A stretch of 64,000 nucleotides of DNA. It comes from Deltaproteobacteria bacterium UBA1386. Lineage in GTDB: Bacteria; Desulfobacterota; Syntrophorhabdia; Syntrophorhabdales; Syntrophorhabdaceae. Below, piece after piece: positions 1 through 8,576 of this stretch. The stretch spans positions 1 to 64,000 of the forward strand of contig DBQU01000075.1 in assembly GCA_002305765.1 (NCBI GenBank). Direction: 5' to 3'. Position 1 is the stretch's first letter, and every line of letters begins with the position of its first letter. Below the pieces are notes generated by a model, which did no database searches, was not told the origin of the DNA, and saw nothing but the letters and a program-made list of their open reading frames with translations. A program made the position numbers and the translations under genes.

Positions 1-745
1 ACGCAACTATTGACTAGTGCAGTCGACAACCGGCTTCCTTCCGTGGTCCTTCCCTTGAACCCATGAATGAGTGTCTTGCGCGGCGAGACACAGTACTTTT
101 TGGCAAGACATCATGTTGCAGCACGAGACAAAAGCTTCTCGTAATGAGATCCGCAGTTGGGGTGTTACTCCTTGAAAGATAAGGCTAATACGCGATCTTC
201 TCTGCGTGGTCATACCGTGGCATGCTTTTTGATATACCTGTAGGAGGGTTGCCGAACGCGGCAATGACTTGCCAGGGAGTGAGCTCGCGGAAAGGCGGGC
301 ATATTTACCTCCCTAGAACATACGTTGAAGTAGAGGGGGCTACCGGCTGACAGCTTTGACTCCTGAATAGAACCGAAAGACTGGGGTCTCACGGGGATCG
401 CGGCGAAGTTCCGAACGCATCTGCCCGGGATTGGTCGCCGATGGGACCGACGTCGAGCCAGGCAAAACCGCTAACAAGGGGTCATGACGGACATCGTGTA
501 AACCGGAAGGGGGCCTTTCTGAATCCACGGATGTTTAGCACCCTGGCGTGCCTGCTACAGACACGCGTCGTATCCGGATCGCCAATGGCATATCTTGCGC
601 GGGTCCTCGCCCGACTAACGGCTGCGACGAATCACTTCCTGTTTTCATCCCTGGGGACAACATGAAGAAGGCCCGTATAGCTGCCGAATGGAGGCGACCG
701 AAGGCGACTGAAGGAGTGGTGAGCTTTGCGCGAGGCGCGGGGTTG
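1..745. other. No gene recognised at window start
   Basis: I see no convincing coding region before the superoxide reductase gene. Short open frames overlap on both strands, and none has both a good ribosome binding site and a recognisable protein. There is a small palindrome at 249-264 (TTGCC, six bases, GGCAA) behind a purine-rich stretch. A sigma-54-like string at 218-233 lacks the -12 GC. The stretch may be a gene-poor junction or the edge of something lying upstream. Confidence 0.4.
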
Positions 746-1141
746 ATGAGCAAATTGGGTCCGTTGTTTCAGATGGAGGACGGCAACAGGGAAAGACACA
801 TCCCGGTGATCGATTGCCCCGACAGGGTAGCTGCCGGCAAGCCGTTTGCCATCAATGTGACGATCGGCAACGAGGTCAAGCATCCGAACACGACGGAGCA
901 TCACATCAAGTGGGTCCAGGTCTTCTTCAGGCCCGATAACGACAGGTTTTCCTACCAGATAGCGCACTGCGATTTCGCCGCCCACGGTGATTCCGAGGCG
1001 GGCTCCGGCAAGGGCCCTGTCGTGACCGATCACAGGGTCAGCGTGGTCGTGTCGGTGAACGGCACGGGAAGGATCTACGCCCTGAGCCTGTGCAACATCC
1101 ACGGTCTGTGGGAAAGCGGCAAAGACGTGGAGGTTGTCTAG
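746..1141 (+). CDS. Superoxide reductase (neelaredoxin/class II type)
   Basis: Reduces superoxide to hydrogen peroxide without making oxygen, a typical anaerobe defence in the cytoplasm. The protein of about 131 residues has the family iron-site signatures: HPNTTEHHIKWV in the N-terminal half (with a nearby Lys/Glu lid) and C-N-I-H-G-L-W near the C-terminus, which supply the four His and one Cys ligands. It lacks the N-terminal rubredoxin-like desulforedoxin domain of class I enzymes. The start is uncertain. ATG 746 gives the usual family length (SKLGPLFQ leading into HIPVIDCP). ATG 662 has an upstream GGGGACAAC stretch and would add 28 residues that do not look like the family. The next gene encodes a universal stress protein, which suits a stress-response pair. 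Confidence 0.85.
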   Translation: MSKLGPLFQMEDGNRERHIPVIDCPDRVAAGKPFAINVTIGNEVKHPNTTEHHIKWVQVFFRPDNDRFSYQIAHCDFAAHGDSEAGSGKGPVVTDHRVSVVVSVNGTGRIYALSLCNIHGLWESGKDVEVV

Positions 1142-1223
1142 AGATCTACAACCGGTCGACGGATGCGACAGTATTTTCCTGCCGGTATTGTGGACGGAAG
1201 GGCCGCTGAAAAGGAGGAGTTGC

Positions 1224-1688
1224 ATGGAGGACGTGAGGCGTATTCTTGTGGCAAGCAGATCCACCGCGGAGTGCAAGAGCGCGTTTCATTACGGCGTTGC
1301 GCTGGCTAGGGCCCTCGTGGCAGAGGTCTCCATACTGCATATCGAATACGATCCATTTGAGAAGATCGGATTTCGATACCTTGGCAGCCTTGGTCCTTTT
1401 CAGCAGGAATATCTCGTTCGCCGCAAGGAGATACGCGAGGAGATAGAGGGCCTTGTACGTGATGAAGAAACGGCGGGAATGGCCATCAGGCAGATGATCC
1501 GGGAGGGGGAACCGGTCGGGGAGACCGTGCGGGCGGTGATAGAGAACAACATAGATCTCCTTGTCATGGCCGCCCATGAGGAAGGCCGGATAGAACGAAT
1601 GATATACGGCAGAAGCAATCACGAGATCGTCAGAAGACTTCCCTGTTCGATCCTGTTCGTTAAGGATTCGAAGGGAGGCGCGGAATAG
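1224..1688 (+). CDS. Universal stress protein (UspA family)
   Basis: A 154-residue single Usp domain. It starts with the expected beta strand VRRILVASRS and ends with the family C-terminal strand CSILFVKD. The nucleotide-binding segment near the C-terminus is AAHEEGRIERMIYGRSNHEIVRRLPCSILFV. It keeps the G-R...G-(R)S spacing only partly, since the usual G-x-x-G is altered to EEGR, so ATP binding is uncertain. ATG 1224 is chosen because AAGGAGGAG lies 5-6 bases upstream. The gene follows the superoxide reductase by about 80 bases in the same direction and may be cotranscribed. Role beyond stress adaptation cannot be read from sequence. Confidence 0.85.
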   Translation: MEDVRRILVASRSTAECKSAFHYGVALARALVAEVSILHIEYDPFEKIGFRYLGSLGPFQQEYLVRRKEIREEIEGLVRDEETAGMAIRQMIREGEPVGETVRAVIENNIDLLVMAAHEEGRIERMIYGRSNHEIVRRLPCSILFVKDSKGGAE

Positions 1689-2060
1689 CGTGCGGGGATC
1701 ATCGAGCAGCGCCGATGAGTCCCTGCCGCATCCAGGTCCTGCGGGAAAGCGGCAAGGGCCTGCAGATGTCCCGTGAGGGAGTTAAAGTTTCGGGGAGGAA
1801 GCGGGGGGTATCGTTTTGGGTGAGGGCGACGGGAGCTGACGGGGGAGCATCAGTAACCAGTGGTTACGCAGAGAGGGCGTCATTTGCCCCGGAGGTCCCG
1901 TCGTTCCACCCTGCAACCTGAACCTGCAGCGTGAAACAATTCTTGCCGTCTTTTCACTACAAAAACCGGATGAGATGATATACAATGAAGCGTTTGTTGT
2001 TGCGGACGCAGGACAGGATCCCGTTGTTTTCCTGAAACCTGAAGCCTGAAACAAAAAAAA
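1689..2060. repeat. Intergenic stretch with 7-nt-period CCTGAAA repeats
   Basis: No gene is supported in this 370-base gap. It carries two patches of a degenerate heptamer: CAACCTGAACCTGCAGCGTG near 1914-1933 and CCTGAAACCTGAAGCCTGAA near 2033-2052. The second patch runs into the oligo-A tract at 2053-2060, which on the minus strand is the oligo-T tail directly after the tRNA. This is one member of the short-period intergenic repeat set seen throughout the window. Confidence 0.5.
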
Positions 2061-2145
2061 TGCCGAAGACGGGACTTGAACCCACACAGGCAAATTGCCT
2101 ACTAGACCCTGAATCTAGCGCGTCTGCCAATTCCGCCACTTCGGC
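2061..2145 (-). tRNA. tRNA-Leu (anticodon CAG)
   Basis: Read on the minus strand, an 85-nt class II tRNA. The acceptor stem GCCGAAG pairs with CTTCGGC, and the discriminator is A. The D-arm contains GGCGGAATTGGCAGACGC as in leucine tRNAs. The anticodon stem CTAGA/TCTAG encloses loop TTCAGGG, giving anticodon CAG. A short variable arm (TAGGCAATTTGCCT) follows, then the T-arm GTGGGTTCAAGTCCC. The CCA end is not encoded: eight T residues follow the discriminator at once, so a CCA-adding enzyme is needed and the T-run probably ends transcription. Confidence 0.95.
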
Positions 2146-2155
2146 ACGCTATAAA

Positions 2156-2182
2156 GTTATATGTATGTGAGAGATAAGTCAA
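2156..2182 (-). promoter_or_regulatory. Candidate sigma-70 promoter of tRNA-Leu
   Basis: On the minus strand TTGACT (2177-2182) is followed after 15 bases by TATAAC (2156-2161). The predicted start lies just a few bases before the mature tRNA 5' end. The -35 box sits a few bases upstream of the divergent ribF start. Spacing is short, so the call is moderate. Confidence 0.4.
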
Positions 2183-2191
2183 GAGGTGAGG

Positions 2192-3115
2192 ATGAAAATT
2201 TTCGGGTCTTTCGATACTGACGACAGATTTCCCAATCCCGTGCTTACGATCGGAAACTATGACGGTGTGCACGTCGGGCACAGGCGCATCATAAGGAAGG
2301 TGGTGGAAAAGGCCGCCGAGATATCGGGCACACCCATGCTTATGACCTTCTTCCCCCACCCCCACAGCGTTCTTAAGCCCGATTCCTATATCCGCCTCAT
2401 AACGCCGCCCTCCGTGAAGGAACGGCTCATCGCGGCCACCGGTATCGAGGTGATGTTCCAGATCCCTTTCGACGACCATCTTCGGTCCATAGCTCCCGAG
2501 AGCTTTATCGACGATATCCTCGTGGGAAAGATCGGTGTCGCCGGGGTTATCGTGGGCTATGATTTCCATTTCGGAAAGGGCGGTGCGGGGGACGTCGAAA
2601 TGCTCCGCGAGTTTGCCCGCAAGAGGGGTTTCCACTTCGACGTTGTCGGGGCGATCACCCTCGACAGCGAAAAGATCGGGAGCAACCGGATACGCAGGCT
2701 CATCATGGAAGGGGACGTGAAGAAGGCCAACGAACTTCTTGACCGGCCCCACATGATCGAGGGGATCGTCGTCCACGGCGTAAATCGCGGGAAGAACATG
2801 GGCTTCCCCACGATCAACTTCGAGACCGTCTTCGAGCTCATCCCCCATAACGGTGTGTATATAACAGAGGTCGAGTTCGACGGAAAGAAATGGCCGTCGG
2901 TGACGAACATCGGTTTCAATCCCACCTTCGACGGAAAGAAGCTCCTCGTCGAAACCCACATTCTGGGCTACACCGGCGACCTCTACGGTCGCGACATAGT
3001 CATCTACTTCCACGACCGCATCAGGCAAGAAAAGAAGTTCAAGGACATCAACGAACTGAAGACCCAGATAACGGCAGACGTCGAGACGGCAAGGCGGTAC
3101 TTCAAGAACGCTTGA
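2192..3115 (+). CDS. ribF: Bifunctional riboflavin kinase / FMN adenylyltransferase
   Basis: Phosphorylates riboflavin to FMN and adenylates FMN to FAD in the cytoplasm. The 307-residue protein has the usual RibF length and order. The N-terminal nucleotidyltransferase domain has GNYDGVHVGH at residues 21-30 and a TFFPHPHSVL strand. A NRIRRLIMEGDVKKANELL segment leads into the C-terminal riboflavin kinase domain, with GVNRGKNMGFPTIN near residues 195-208 (family G-x-x-x-G-x-P-T-x-N motif) and GVY(I)TEV. ATG 2192 is preferred over GTG 2186 because AGAGGTGAG serves as its ribosome binding site. The stop codon TGA is embedded in the first unit of the inverted nonamer repeat downstream. It is convergent with the response regulator gene. 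Confidence 0.95.
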   Translation: MKIFGSFDTDDRFPNPVLTIGNYDGVHVGHRRIIRKVVEKAAEISGTPMLMTFFPHPHSVLKPDSYIRLITPPSVKERLIAATGIEVMFQIPFDDHLRSIAPESFIDDILVGKIGVAGVIVGYDFHFGKGGAGDVEMLREFARKRGFHFDVVGAITLDSEKIGSNRIRRLIMEGDVKKANELLDRPHMIEGIVVHGVNRGKNMGFPTINFETVFELIPHNGVYITEVEFDGKKWPSVTNIGFNPTFDGKKLLVETHILGYTGDLYGRDIVIYFHDRIRQEKKFKDINELKTQITADVETARRYFKNA

Positions 3116-3180
3116 ACCGCTTAAGCCGCTTGAACGAAGAAGCCCGGGTGTTTTCTCGGTTCAAGCTGTTCAAGCGGTTG
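3111..3180. repeat. Inverted 9-nt-period repeat, GCTTGAANN family (copy 1)
   Basis: The left arm 3111-3135 holds CTTGAACC-GCTTAAGCC-GCTTGAAC. The right arm 3158-3180 holds the reverse complement type (GGTTCAAGCTGTTCAAGCGG). The centre carries a small GC palindrome around AGCCCGGGT. It lies between the convergent ends of ribF and the HD-GYP-like regulator gene, overlaps the ribF stop codon, and could act as a bidirectional terminator-like hairpin. Confidence 0.7.
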
Positions 3181-3188
3181 CGACCGTG

Positions 3189-4388
3189 TCATTTCGCCCC
3201 TATCACCACGTATACCCCCCCGATGATGGGGTCGCTGTCGTTCCTGTCGAGGAGGACCTGGATCATGCGGTCCTGGATCTTGACGTGTTTGGGCATCAGT
3301 TTCACACCGCTTGCGGCGTAGACGTCCTCGGCGATGACCATGCCCGGCTTGAGCTCGTCGAGTGCGATCTTGCACTTGCCCATGGCAAAGTCGCGGTCAT
3401 TCTCGATTATGTACTCGACGAGCGAGGAGGCGACGGCGGGGTCGAGTATGCGGTTCGCCGATTGCCTGATCTCGTGGAGGATGTCGTCGCGCCCGTATCC
3501 GGATCGGCAGAGGTCACTCTGCATCACGATGCCGCGCAGGATGCGCGCGCCGGGAGGTATCTCGCTGCCGATGAGGCCGTCGGGTGTGCCAGAGCCATCG
3601 AAATTCTCGTACTGATGGTATATGCTGTCGGCGGATGTCTTGAACCCCGATATGGTGGATATGATGAGGGAGCCGATAACGGGGTGCTGATTGTAGACGC
3701 TGCGGTCGCTCATTGCCATGGTGTTCTTGCTCTTGTCGGCGATGGTGTCCGGCAGGCCGATCTTTCCGATCTCGTGCAGCTGGGCCCCGAAAAGGACCTT
3801 GGCAGTCTCTTCCTCATCGGCCCCCATTTTCTTGCAGATGAAACGGGCTGCCTCCTTCGCGGCCCGGGCCCGGTCGGCGGCGCCCGGCACCCGCACGTCG
3901 ATTATCTTGAGCAGTATCTGGGTAAGCTCCTTGAAATTGCGCTCCAGGGTCTGGTTCACCTCGGCGAGCTTTTCTTTCTCATCGACAAGTTCGTTCTGAA
4001 GCTGCTTGATCCTGAGGAAGGCCCGGATCTTGCTCGTCAGGATGACGGGTGGGGTCGACTTCTCGATGTAATCGTCGGCCCCGCACTCGAAAGCCCGGAT
4101 CTTCAGTTTTTCGTCCTTTTCTGCGGTGAGGAAGAGGAAGAACGCCGAGGCCGTCTCGGGGGTGTTGCGGATATGACGGCAGAATTCCATGCCGTCGAGA
4201 ACGGGCATGTCGTAGTCGCTCAGAATAAGGTCGGGAAGGATGTCCCGTGCCTTGTAAAGCCCTTCCTGGCCGTTGGCTGCTTCATGGATCTCAAACCCGG
4301 GATAGCGCGCGAAGAACTTCGCGAAGACACCCCGGAACTTGCCGTCATCGTCCACGAGAAGGATGCGCACCACGGGGTTCTCCATCAT
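3189..4388 (-). CDS. Response regulator with degenerate HD-GYP output domain
   Basis: A 399-residue protein. The receiver domain (about residues 8-125) has acidic pocket DDD at 13-15 and phospho-acceptor D58 in LSDYDMP, followed by a coiled-coil linker (about 125-155). The C-terminal domain has the HD-GYP phosphodiesterase layout with altered motifs. The HD pair is HE (H204-E205 in QLHEIGKIGLP), and the GYP-type segment reads YHQYENFDGSGTPDGL (256-271), so Tyr of GYP is Thr. Catalysis against cyclic-di-GMP is therefore doubtful, and binding or signalling is more likely. Its ATG overlaps the motB stop as ATGA, so it is translationally coupled to the stator genes and probably adjusts motor function. 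Confidence 0.85.
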   Translation of the reverse strand: MMENPVVRILLVDDDGKFRGVFAKFFARYPGFEIHEAANGQEGLYKARDILPDLILSDYDMPVLDGMEFCRHIRNTPETASAFFLFLTAEKDEKLKIRAFECGADDYIEKSTPPVILTSKIRAFLRIKQLQNELVDEKEKLAEVNQTLERNFKELTQILLKIIDVRVPGAADRARAAKEAARFICKKMGADEEETAKVLFGAQLHEIGKIGLPDTIADKSKNTMAMSDRSVYNQHPVIGSLIISTISGFKTSADSIYHQYENFDGSGTPDGLIGSEIPPGARILRGIVMQSDLCRSGYGRDDILHEIRQSANRILDPAVASSLVEYIIENDRDFAMGKCKIALDELKPGMVIAEDVYAASGVKLMPKHVKIQDRMIQVLLDRNDSDPIIGGVYVVIGAK

Positions 4389-5236
4389 TTGGTCTCTATC
4401 TTCGGCGCCACCTCCGGTGCCGCCGGTGCCACCGTTTCCTTCTGAGGCGTGACGGCGGGCGCCGCAGGCGTGATAGCGTCCGAAGGTCTTGGTTCTGTCG
4501 TCGCGACAAGTATGCTCACCCTCCTGTTTCCGAAATCGAGGGGTTTGTCGGGGTGCTTGAGGTTCCGGTCGGCAAAACCGCGCACCTGGACGATCTGGTC
4601 CTTGCCGACCCCACTCTGTTCGAGGATCCGCCTGGCCGCGTTTGCCCGGTCCGCGCTCAGTTCCCAGTTGGTATAATCGGGGTGCACGTATGGTCGGGCG
4701 TCCGTGTAACCCTCGATCATGACCTTGTTCTTGAGGTGTCCCACCTCGACAGCGATGAGCTTGAGGAGCTTTACCGTCTCCGGCTTCAGCTTCGCGCTGC
4801 CGACATCGAAGAACAGGCCGTTGGAATTCTCCAGCAGTTCGATGCGCAGACCTTCTTTTGTCACCGCGATCTCTATCTTGTCCCTGAACTTGTCGAACTC
4901 AGGATTGGACCTGATCTCCGCCTCCAGCTTCTTTGCCTCGACCTTGAGCCTCTCGATCTCCGAAGAGACGTCCGTCGTGGGATTCGGTGCGGAACCCGTG
5001 GAACCCTGAAGAACGCTCCCTCCGCGGCCGCTCTCGAAGACTCCGGGGTCCTTGAAGTAGGCCGAGACCGCCTGCTTGACCGCCTCGCTCTGTCCCACGA
5101 TCCACAGAACGATGAAGAGTGCCATCATGGCGGTGACGAAGTCCGCGTAGGCAACCTTCCACGCGCCCCCGTGGTGCCCGCCGTGCCCCCTCTTCTTCTT
5201 GACTATGATCCTTACGGGAGTCTGATGGTCATCCAT
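4385..5236 (-). CDS. motB: Flagellar motor stator protein MotB
   Basis: Peptidoglycan-anchored half of the proton-driven stator. The 283-residue protein begins with a basic cytoplasmic stretch (KKKRGHGGHHGG). The single membrane helix VAYADFVTAMMALFIVLWIV carries the essential proton-carrying Asp at residue 32. A plug/linker region follows, then an OmpA/MotB domain with GYTDARPYV and the peptidoglycan-binding N-W-E-L-S-A-D-R-A segment. The tail after the OmpA domain is Pro/Ala-rich (repeated TPAAP-like runs), longer than in many MotB. It starts two bases after the motA stop and overlaps the regulator gene downstream, so the three form an operon under the sigma-28 type promoter at 6206-6232. 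Confidence 0.95.
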   Translation of the reverse strand: MDDHQTPVRIIVKKKRGHGGHHGGAWKVAYADFVTAMMALFIVLWIVGQSEAVKQAVSAYFKDPGVFESGRGGSVLQGSTGSAPNPTTDVSSEIERLKVEAKKLEAEIRSNPEFDKFRDKIEIAVTKEGLRIELLENSNGLFFDVGSAKLKPETVKLLKLIAVEVGHLKNKVMIEGYTDARPYVHPDYTNWELSADRANAARRILEQSGVGKDQIVQVRGFADRNLKHPDKPLDFGNRRVSILVATTEPRPSDAITPAAPAVTPQKETVAPAAPEVAPKIETK

Positions 5237-5238
5237 GG

Positions 5239-6093
5239 CTACTTGACCCCTTTTACGAAGGACTCCATCTCCTGGAAGGTGGGCCGATAATCATTGGGGA
5301 TCGACCTTCGGGCGAATTCCACGGAGACTATGGGGTTGAAACCCTTGGCAAGGGATATGATACCCGACTTGATAGCCTCAAAAACCTTTGATTCCTCTTC
5401 CGCCGCAAGGTCGAGGTTCGTGGCCATGGGCTGGATGAAGCCGTAGGAGAGGAAGATACCCAGGAAGGTGCCGACTAGGGCGACCGCCACCTTGTGGCCG
5501 ACCTCTTCCGCCGGTCCGCCGATGGCCTGCATGGTGATGACGATGCCGAGGACGGCGGCGACGATGCCGAGACCCGGCATGGAGTCACCTATCTTCTGAA
5601 GGATCATGCCCGGCTGCGCGCCTTCCTGGTGATGTGTGTCGATATCGAGATCCATGAGACTCTCGATGTCGTGGGGGGCGATCCCCCCGAGGACGATGAG
5701 CCTGAAGGTGTCGGTCATGAAGGAGATAATATGGTGATGCCGCGTGATGTTGGGGTACTTGGTGAATATTTTGCTCTGATCGGGGTGCTCGATATGAGAT
5801 TCCAGGGCAATGAGGCCGTCCTTGCGCGTCACCTGGAAGATCTCGTACATGAGCCGGAGGAGGTCGAGATAGAGCTCGCGGTTAATGGCCCCTCCTTTGA
5901 GGGAGGCCATTACCTTGGCAACGATCTTCATGAGGAGTTTCTTGGGGGCCGATATCACCATCGCCCCAACGGCCGCCCCGCCTATGATGAGGAACTCGAC
6001 GGGCTGCACGATGAGCTTCAAGGGGCCGCCCTCCAGAACGAAACCCCCGAATACCGCACCCAGAACTACAATCGCACCGATAATGACAAACAT
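5239..6093 (-). CDS. motA: Flagellar motor stator protein MotA
   Basis: Inner-membrane stator subunit that forms the ion channel with MotB and pushes on FliG. The 284-residue length is normal for the longer MotA type. Four membrane segments are visible: residues 1-20, about 35-52, PGLGIVAAVLGIVITMQAI and VAVALVGTFLGIFLSYGF. The conserved Pro that opens the third segment is present. The large cytoplasmic loop between helices 2 and 3 contains the charged helix LRLMYEIFQVTRKDGLIALE typical of the family. It is first in the motA-motB-regulator operon, with about 105 bases of leader below the sigma-28 promoter. Confidence 0.96.
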   Translation of the reverse strand: MFVIIGAIVVLGAVFGGFVLEGGPLKLIVQPVEFLIIGGAAVGAMVISAPKKLLMKIVAKVMASLKGGAINRELYLDLLRLMYEIFQVTRKDGLIALESHIEHPDQSKIFTKYPNITRHHHIISFMTDTFRLIVLGGIAPHDIESLMDLDIDTHHQEGAQPGMILQKIGDSMPGLGIVAAVLGIVITMQAIGGPAEEVGHKVAVALVGTFLGIFLSYGFIQPMATNLDLAAEEESKVFEAIKSGIISLAKGFNPIVSVEFARRSIPNDYRPTFQEMESFVKGVK

Positions 6094-6205
6094 TGTGTCT
6101 TCCGTGCCCTCAAAAGCCCCGCTCTCTCGCGGGGTGTACAGGGTCCATCACCCTTTACGGACCAGTATGCTGATGTCATGCTGTCCATCGGTCCGGGTAT
6201 AAAGG

Positions 6206-6232
6206 TTATCGGAAGAGGGAAGAAAAGATTAA
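6206..6232 (-). promoter_or_regulatory. Sigma-28 (FliA) type promoter of motAB
   Basis: On the minus strand TTAATCTT, exactly 11 bases, then TCCGATAA. The enterobacterial FliA consensus is TAAAGTTT-N11-GCCGATAA. The -10 matches 7 of 8 and the -35 matches 5 of 8. The position upstream of stator genes, and three similar sites elsewhere in the window, support the call. Confidence 0.7.
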
Positions 6233-6235
6233 GAT

Positions 6236-6377
6236 ACGGTTTTACGTTTTAGGTTTTAAGTTTTAAGTGAAAGACCAGGGTAGGCAGAATAGCGGGATGC
6301 GCCTGTATTTCAAGGGAATAGAGCCGGTTTTTTTCTGTTTTCAACCTAAATCTTAAAACCTAAAACTTGAAACCGTC
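6236..6377. repeat. Inverted 7-nt-period TTTTAAG repeat (copy 1)
   Basis: The left arm (6236-6268) is made of TTTTAGG/TTTTAAG heptamers. The right arm (6340-6377) is the reverse complement type (CTTAAAACCTAAAACTTG) ending in ACCGTCTCT. About 70 bases lie between. The element separates the 3' end of pyrC from the motA promoter. A second copy sits at 27376-27521 with the same ACCGTCTCT edge. Confidence 0.7.
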
Positions 6378-6378
6378 T

Positions 6379-7656
6379 CTAGAGTTCGTTGTAGACGATC
6401 TTTCCGTCGACCATGGTGAAGAGGTTCCTGCCGCGCAGCGTCATGCCGTGGAAGGGGGTGTTCTTTCCCTTCGAGGCGAAGGACTTTCTGTCGACCGTCC
6501 ATTCCATATCGGGGTCGAAGACGATGATATCGGCCGGGGCTCCTTCGCTTATGACGCCGGCCTCGAGGCCCAGCAATTTCGCCGGATTGGCGGTCATCTT
6601 CATGAGAAGGCCCTTCAGGTCGAGGATGTCCTCCCGGACGAGGCCCAGCGACAGCGCAAGGGCCGTCTCGAAGCCCGAGATACCGAAGGTCGCCAGGTCG
6701 AACTCGACATCCTTGGAGGTGAATTCGTGAGGCGCGTGGTCGGTGGCGATGATATCGATGGTCCCCTTGCGGAGCCCTTCCTTGATGGCATTGACGTCGT
6801 CCTGAGACCTCAAGGGAGGATTCACCTTCGTGTTCGTGTCATAGGTGAGGGTTGCCTCATCGGTGAGCGTGAAATAGTGGGGACAGGTGTCGCAGGTGAT
6901 CTTCCTGAACGTCCGTTTCGCGCGCTCGATGATCTCCACGCTGCCGGCAGTCGAAATGTGGGTAAGGTGGAGGGGCGCGTCGACGTATCGCGCTACCGCG
7001 ATGTCCCTGCCCGCAATGAGTTCCTCGGCGATGGCGGGGATCCCGTCGAGCCCCGAAAGAAGCGAGGCCCGTCCCTCATGAACGCAACCCCCGGAGAGGG
7101 TCTCGTCCTCGCAGTGCGATATCACGGGCAGCTTGAATATCTTCGCGTACTCCAGGGCCTTGCGCAGGAGCCCGGCTGCGCGCACGGACCTCCCATCGTC
7201 GGAGATCGCCACGATGCCGGCTTCGAACATCTCGCCGATCTCGGACAGTTCCTCGCTCCTTAGCCCCCTGGTGACCGCGCCGCAGGGAAGGACCTTGCAG
7301 ACACCCTCCGCCCGGGCTTTGTCGACGATGAATTCGGTGACGCTCCGCGAGTCATTCACGGGATTGGTGTTCGCCATGCAGACCACGGTCGTGAACCCGC
7401 CGCGGGTCGCCGCGGTCGTTCCAGTCCGTATGGTCTCCTTGTACTCGAAACCGGGCTCACGCAGATGGCAGTGGACATCGATAAGGCCCGGCGCCACGAT
7501 GCGCTTCGATGCGTCGATGATCCTCGTGTCGTCATCGACCTTGCGGATGCTCTTCGAAACCTCCTTGACGACCGGTCCGTCGACAAGGACATCGTATCTG
7601 CCGTCGATGGAGTTCTTCGGATCGACAAGGCGCCCTCCCCGTATCAGGGTCTTCAC
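6379..7656 (-). CDS. pyrC: Dihydroorotase, class I
   Basis: Third step of pyrimidine synthesis: cyclises carbamoyl aspartate to dihydroorotate. The 425-residue protein has the class I amidohydrolase signature. D-V-H-C-H-L-R-E-P-G at 60-69 carries the first metal-binding histidines (H62, H64). MANTNP follows, SHCED is mid-protein, and the late metal/catalytic segment is ATDHAPH. The substrate-binding NPPLRS motif is also present. No Lys-to-Gln loss of the class is obvious. The start overlaps the pyrB stop by four bases (7653-7656), so pyrB and pyrC are coupled. It is last in the ferredoxin-pyrR-pyrB-pyrC operon; the short-period repeat downstream may end the transcript. Confidence 0.96.
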   Translation of the reverse strand: MKTLIRGGRLVDPKNSIDGRYDVLVDGPVVKEVSKSIRKVDDDTRIIDASKRIVAPGLIDVHCHLREPGFEYKETIRTGTTAATRGGFTTVVCMANTNPVNDSRSVTEFIVDKARAEGVCKVLPCGAVTRGLRSEELSEIGEMFEAGIVAISDDGRSVRAAGLLRKALEYAKIFKLPVISHCEDETLSGGCVHEGRASLLSGLDGIPAIAEELIAGRDIAVARYVDAPLHLTHISTAGSVEIIERAKRTFRKITCDTCPHYFTLTDEATLTYDTNTKVNPPLRSQDDVNAIKEGLRKGTIDIIATDHAPHEFTSKDVEFDLATFGISGFETALALSLGLVREDILDLKGLLMKMTANPAKLLGLEAGVISEGAPADIIVFDPDMEWTVDRKSFASKGKNTPFHGMTLRGRNLFTMVDGKIVYNEL

Positions 7657-8576
7657 GCTTCACCTCCGATGAGGAGATAAAGGACGGCCATCCGCACGGC
7701 CACACCGTTCTCCACCTGATCCAGGATCACCGAGGAGGGGCCGTCGGCCACCTCGTCGGAGATCTCGATGCCCCGGTTCATCGGGCCGGGATGCATGATG
7801 ATCACGTCATCCGCGGCGCTCTCGACGTGCTCTCTTCCAAGGCCGTAGAGGGTGGAGTATTCCTTTGTCGAAGGTATGTACGTCGTCCCGCCCCTCTCTT
7901 TCTGGATCCTCAGCATCATGATGACGTCGGCTTTCCTGACGGCGCGCTTGAGATCGTACTCGACCTTGACCCCCAGGGTTTCGATGTGGGGAGGTATCAT
8001 CGTGGGCGGTCCGCAGCAGATGACGTCGTTCCCGAAACTCTTGAGGGAGAATATGTTCGACCGGGCGACCCTGCTGTGGGCTATGTCCCCGACGATGACC
8101 ACCTTGAGGCCGTCGATACGCCCTTTCTTGTCGCGCATCGTGAAAAGGTCGAGGAGGGCCTGTGTAGGGTGTTCGTGGGCCCCATCCCCTCCGTTTATGA
8201 TGGAAGAGTCGAGGATGCCCGCCAGCATGTGGGGCGCACCCGGCATGCCGTGGCGGATGACGATGGCGTCGGGGCGCATGGATTCCAGGTTCCTGGCGGT
8301 GTCTTTGAGGCTTTCGCCTTTCGTCGAACTGCTGGTGCTGGAGGATATGTTTATTGTGTCGGCGCTTAAGCGCTTCGCGGCTATTTCGAAGGATGTGCGC
8401 GTCCGGGTGCTGGGCTCGTAGAAGAGGGTGATGACCGTCTTGCCCCGGAGCGTGGGGACCTTTTTGATCTCTCTTTTAGAAATGTCCTTGAAGGATTCGG
8501 CCGTGTCGAGAATAAAAAGCATCTCCTCCTTAGAGAGGTCGCGAATGCCGAGGAGGTCTTTTCTCTTCCAGTTCAT
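7653..8576 (-). CDS. pyrB: Aspartate carbamoyltransferase catalytic subunit
   Basis: Condenses aspartate with carbamoyl phosphate, the committed step of pyrimidine synthesis. The 307-residue length fits catalytic chains. Carbamoyl phosphate binding residues are clear: Y-E-P-S-T-R-T-R-T-S at about 53-62, R-H-G-M-P-G-A-P in the middle and HPTQALLDLFT. The aspartate-binding tail HPGPMNRGIEI is intact. No pyrI regulatory chain gene is next to it, so control is likely by PyrR and by other means. It overlaps pyrR by one base and pyrC by four. Confidence 0.96.
   Translation of the reverse strand: MNWKRKDLLGIRDLSKEEMLFILDTAESFKDISKREIKKVPTLRGKTVITLFYEPSTRTRTSFEIAAKRLSADTINISSSTSSSTKGESLKDTARNLESMRPDAIVIRHGMPGAPHMLAGILDSSIINGGDGAHEHPTQALLDLFTMRDKKGRIDGLKVVIVGDIAHSRVARSNIFSLKSFGNDVICCGPPTMIPPHIETLGVKVEYDLKRAVRKADVIMMLRIQKERGGTTYIPSTKEYSTLYGLGREHVESAADDVIIMHPGPMNRGIEISDEVADGPSSVILDQVENGVAVRMAVLYLLIGGEA

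Noticed and set aside
218..233. Sigma-54-like string TGGCATGCTTTTTGAT
   Set aside because: It lacks the -12 GC and has no gene with a good start downstream at a sensible distance.
1715..1921. Plus-strand frame of 68 codons in the gap before tRNA-Leu
   Set aside because: No ribosome binding site of quality, no recognisable features and it ends in repeat DNA.
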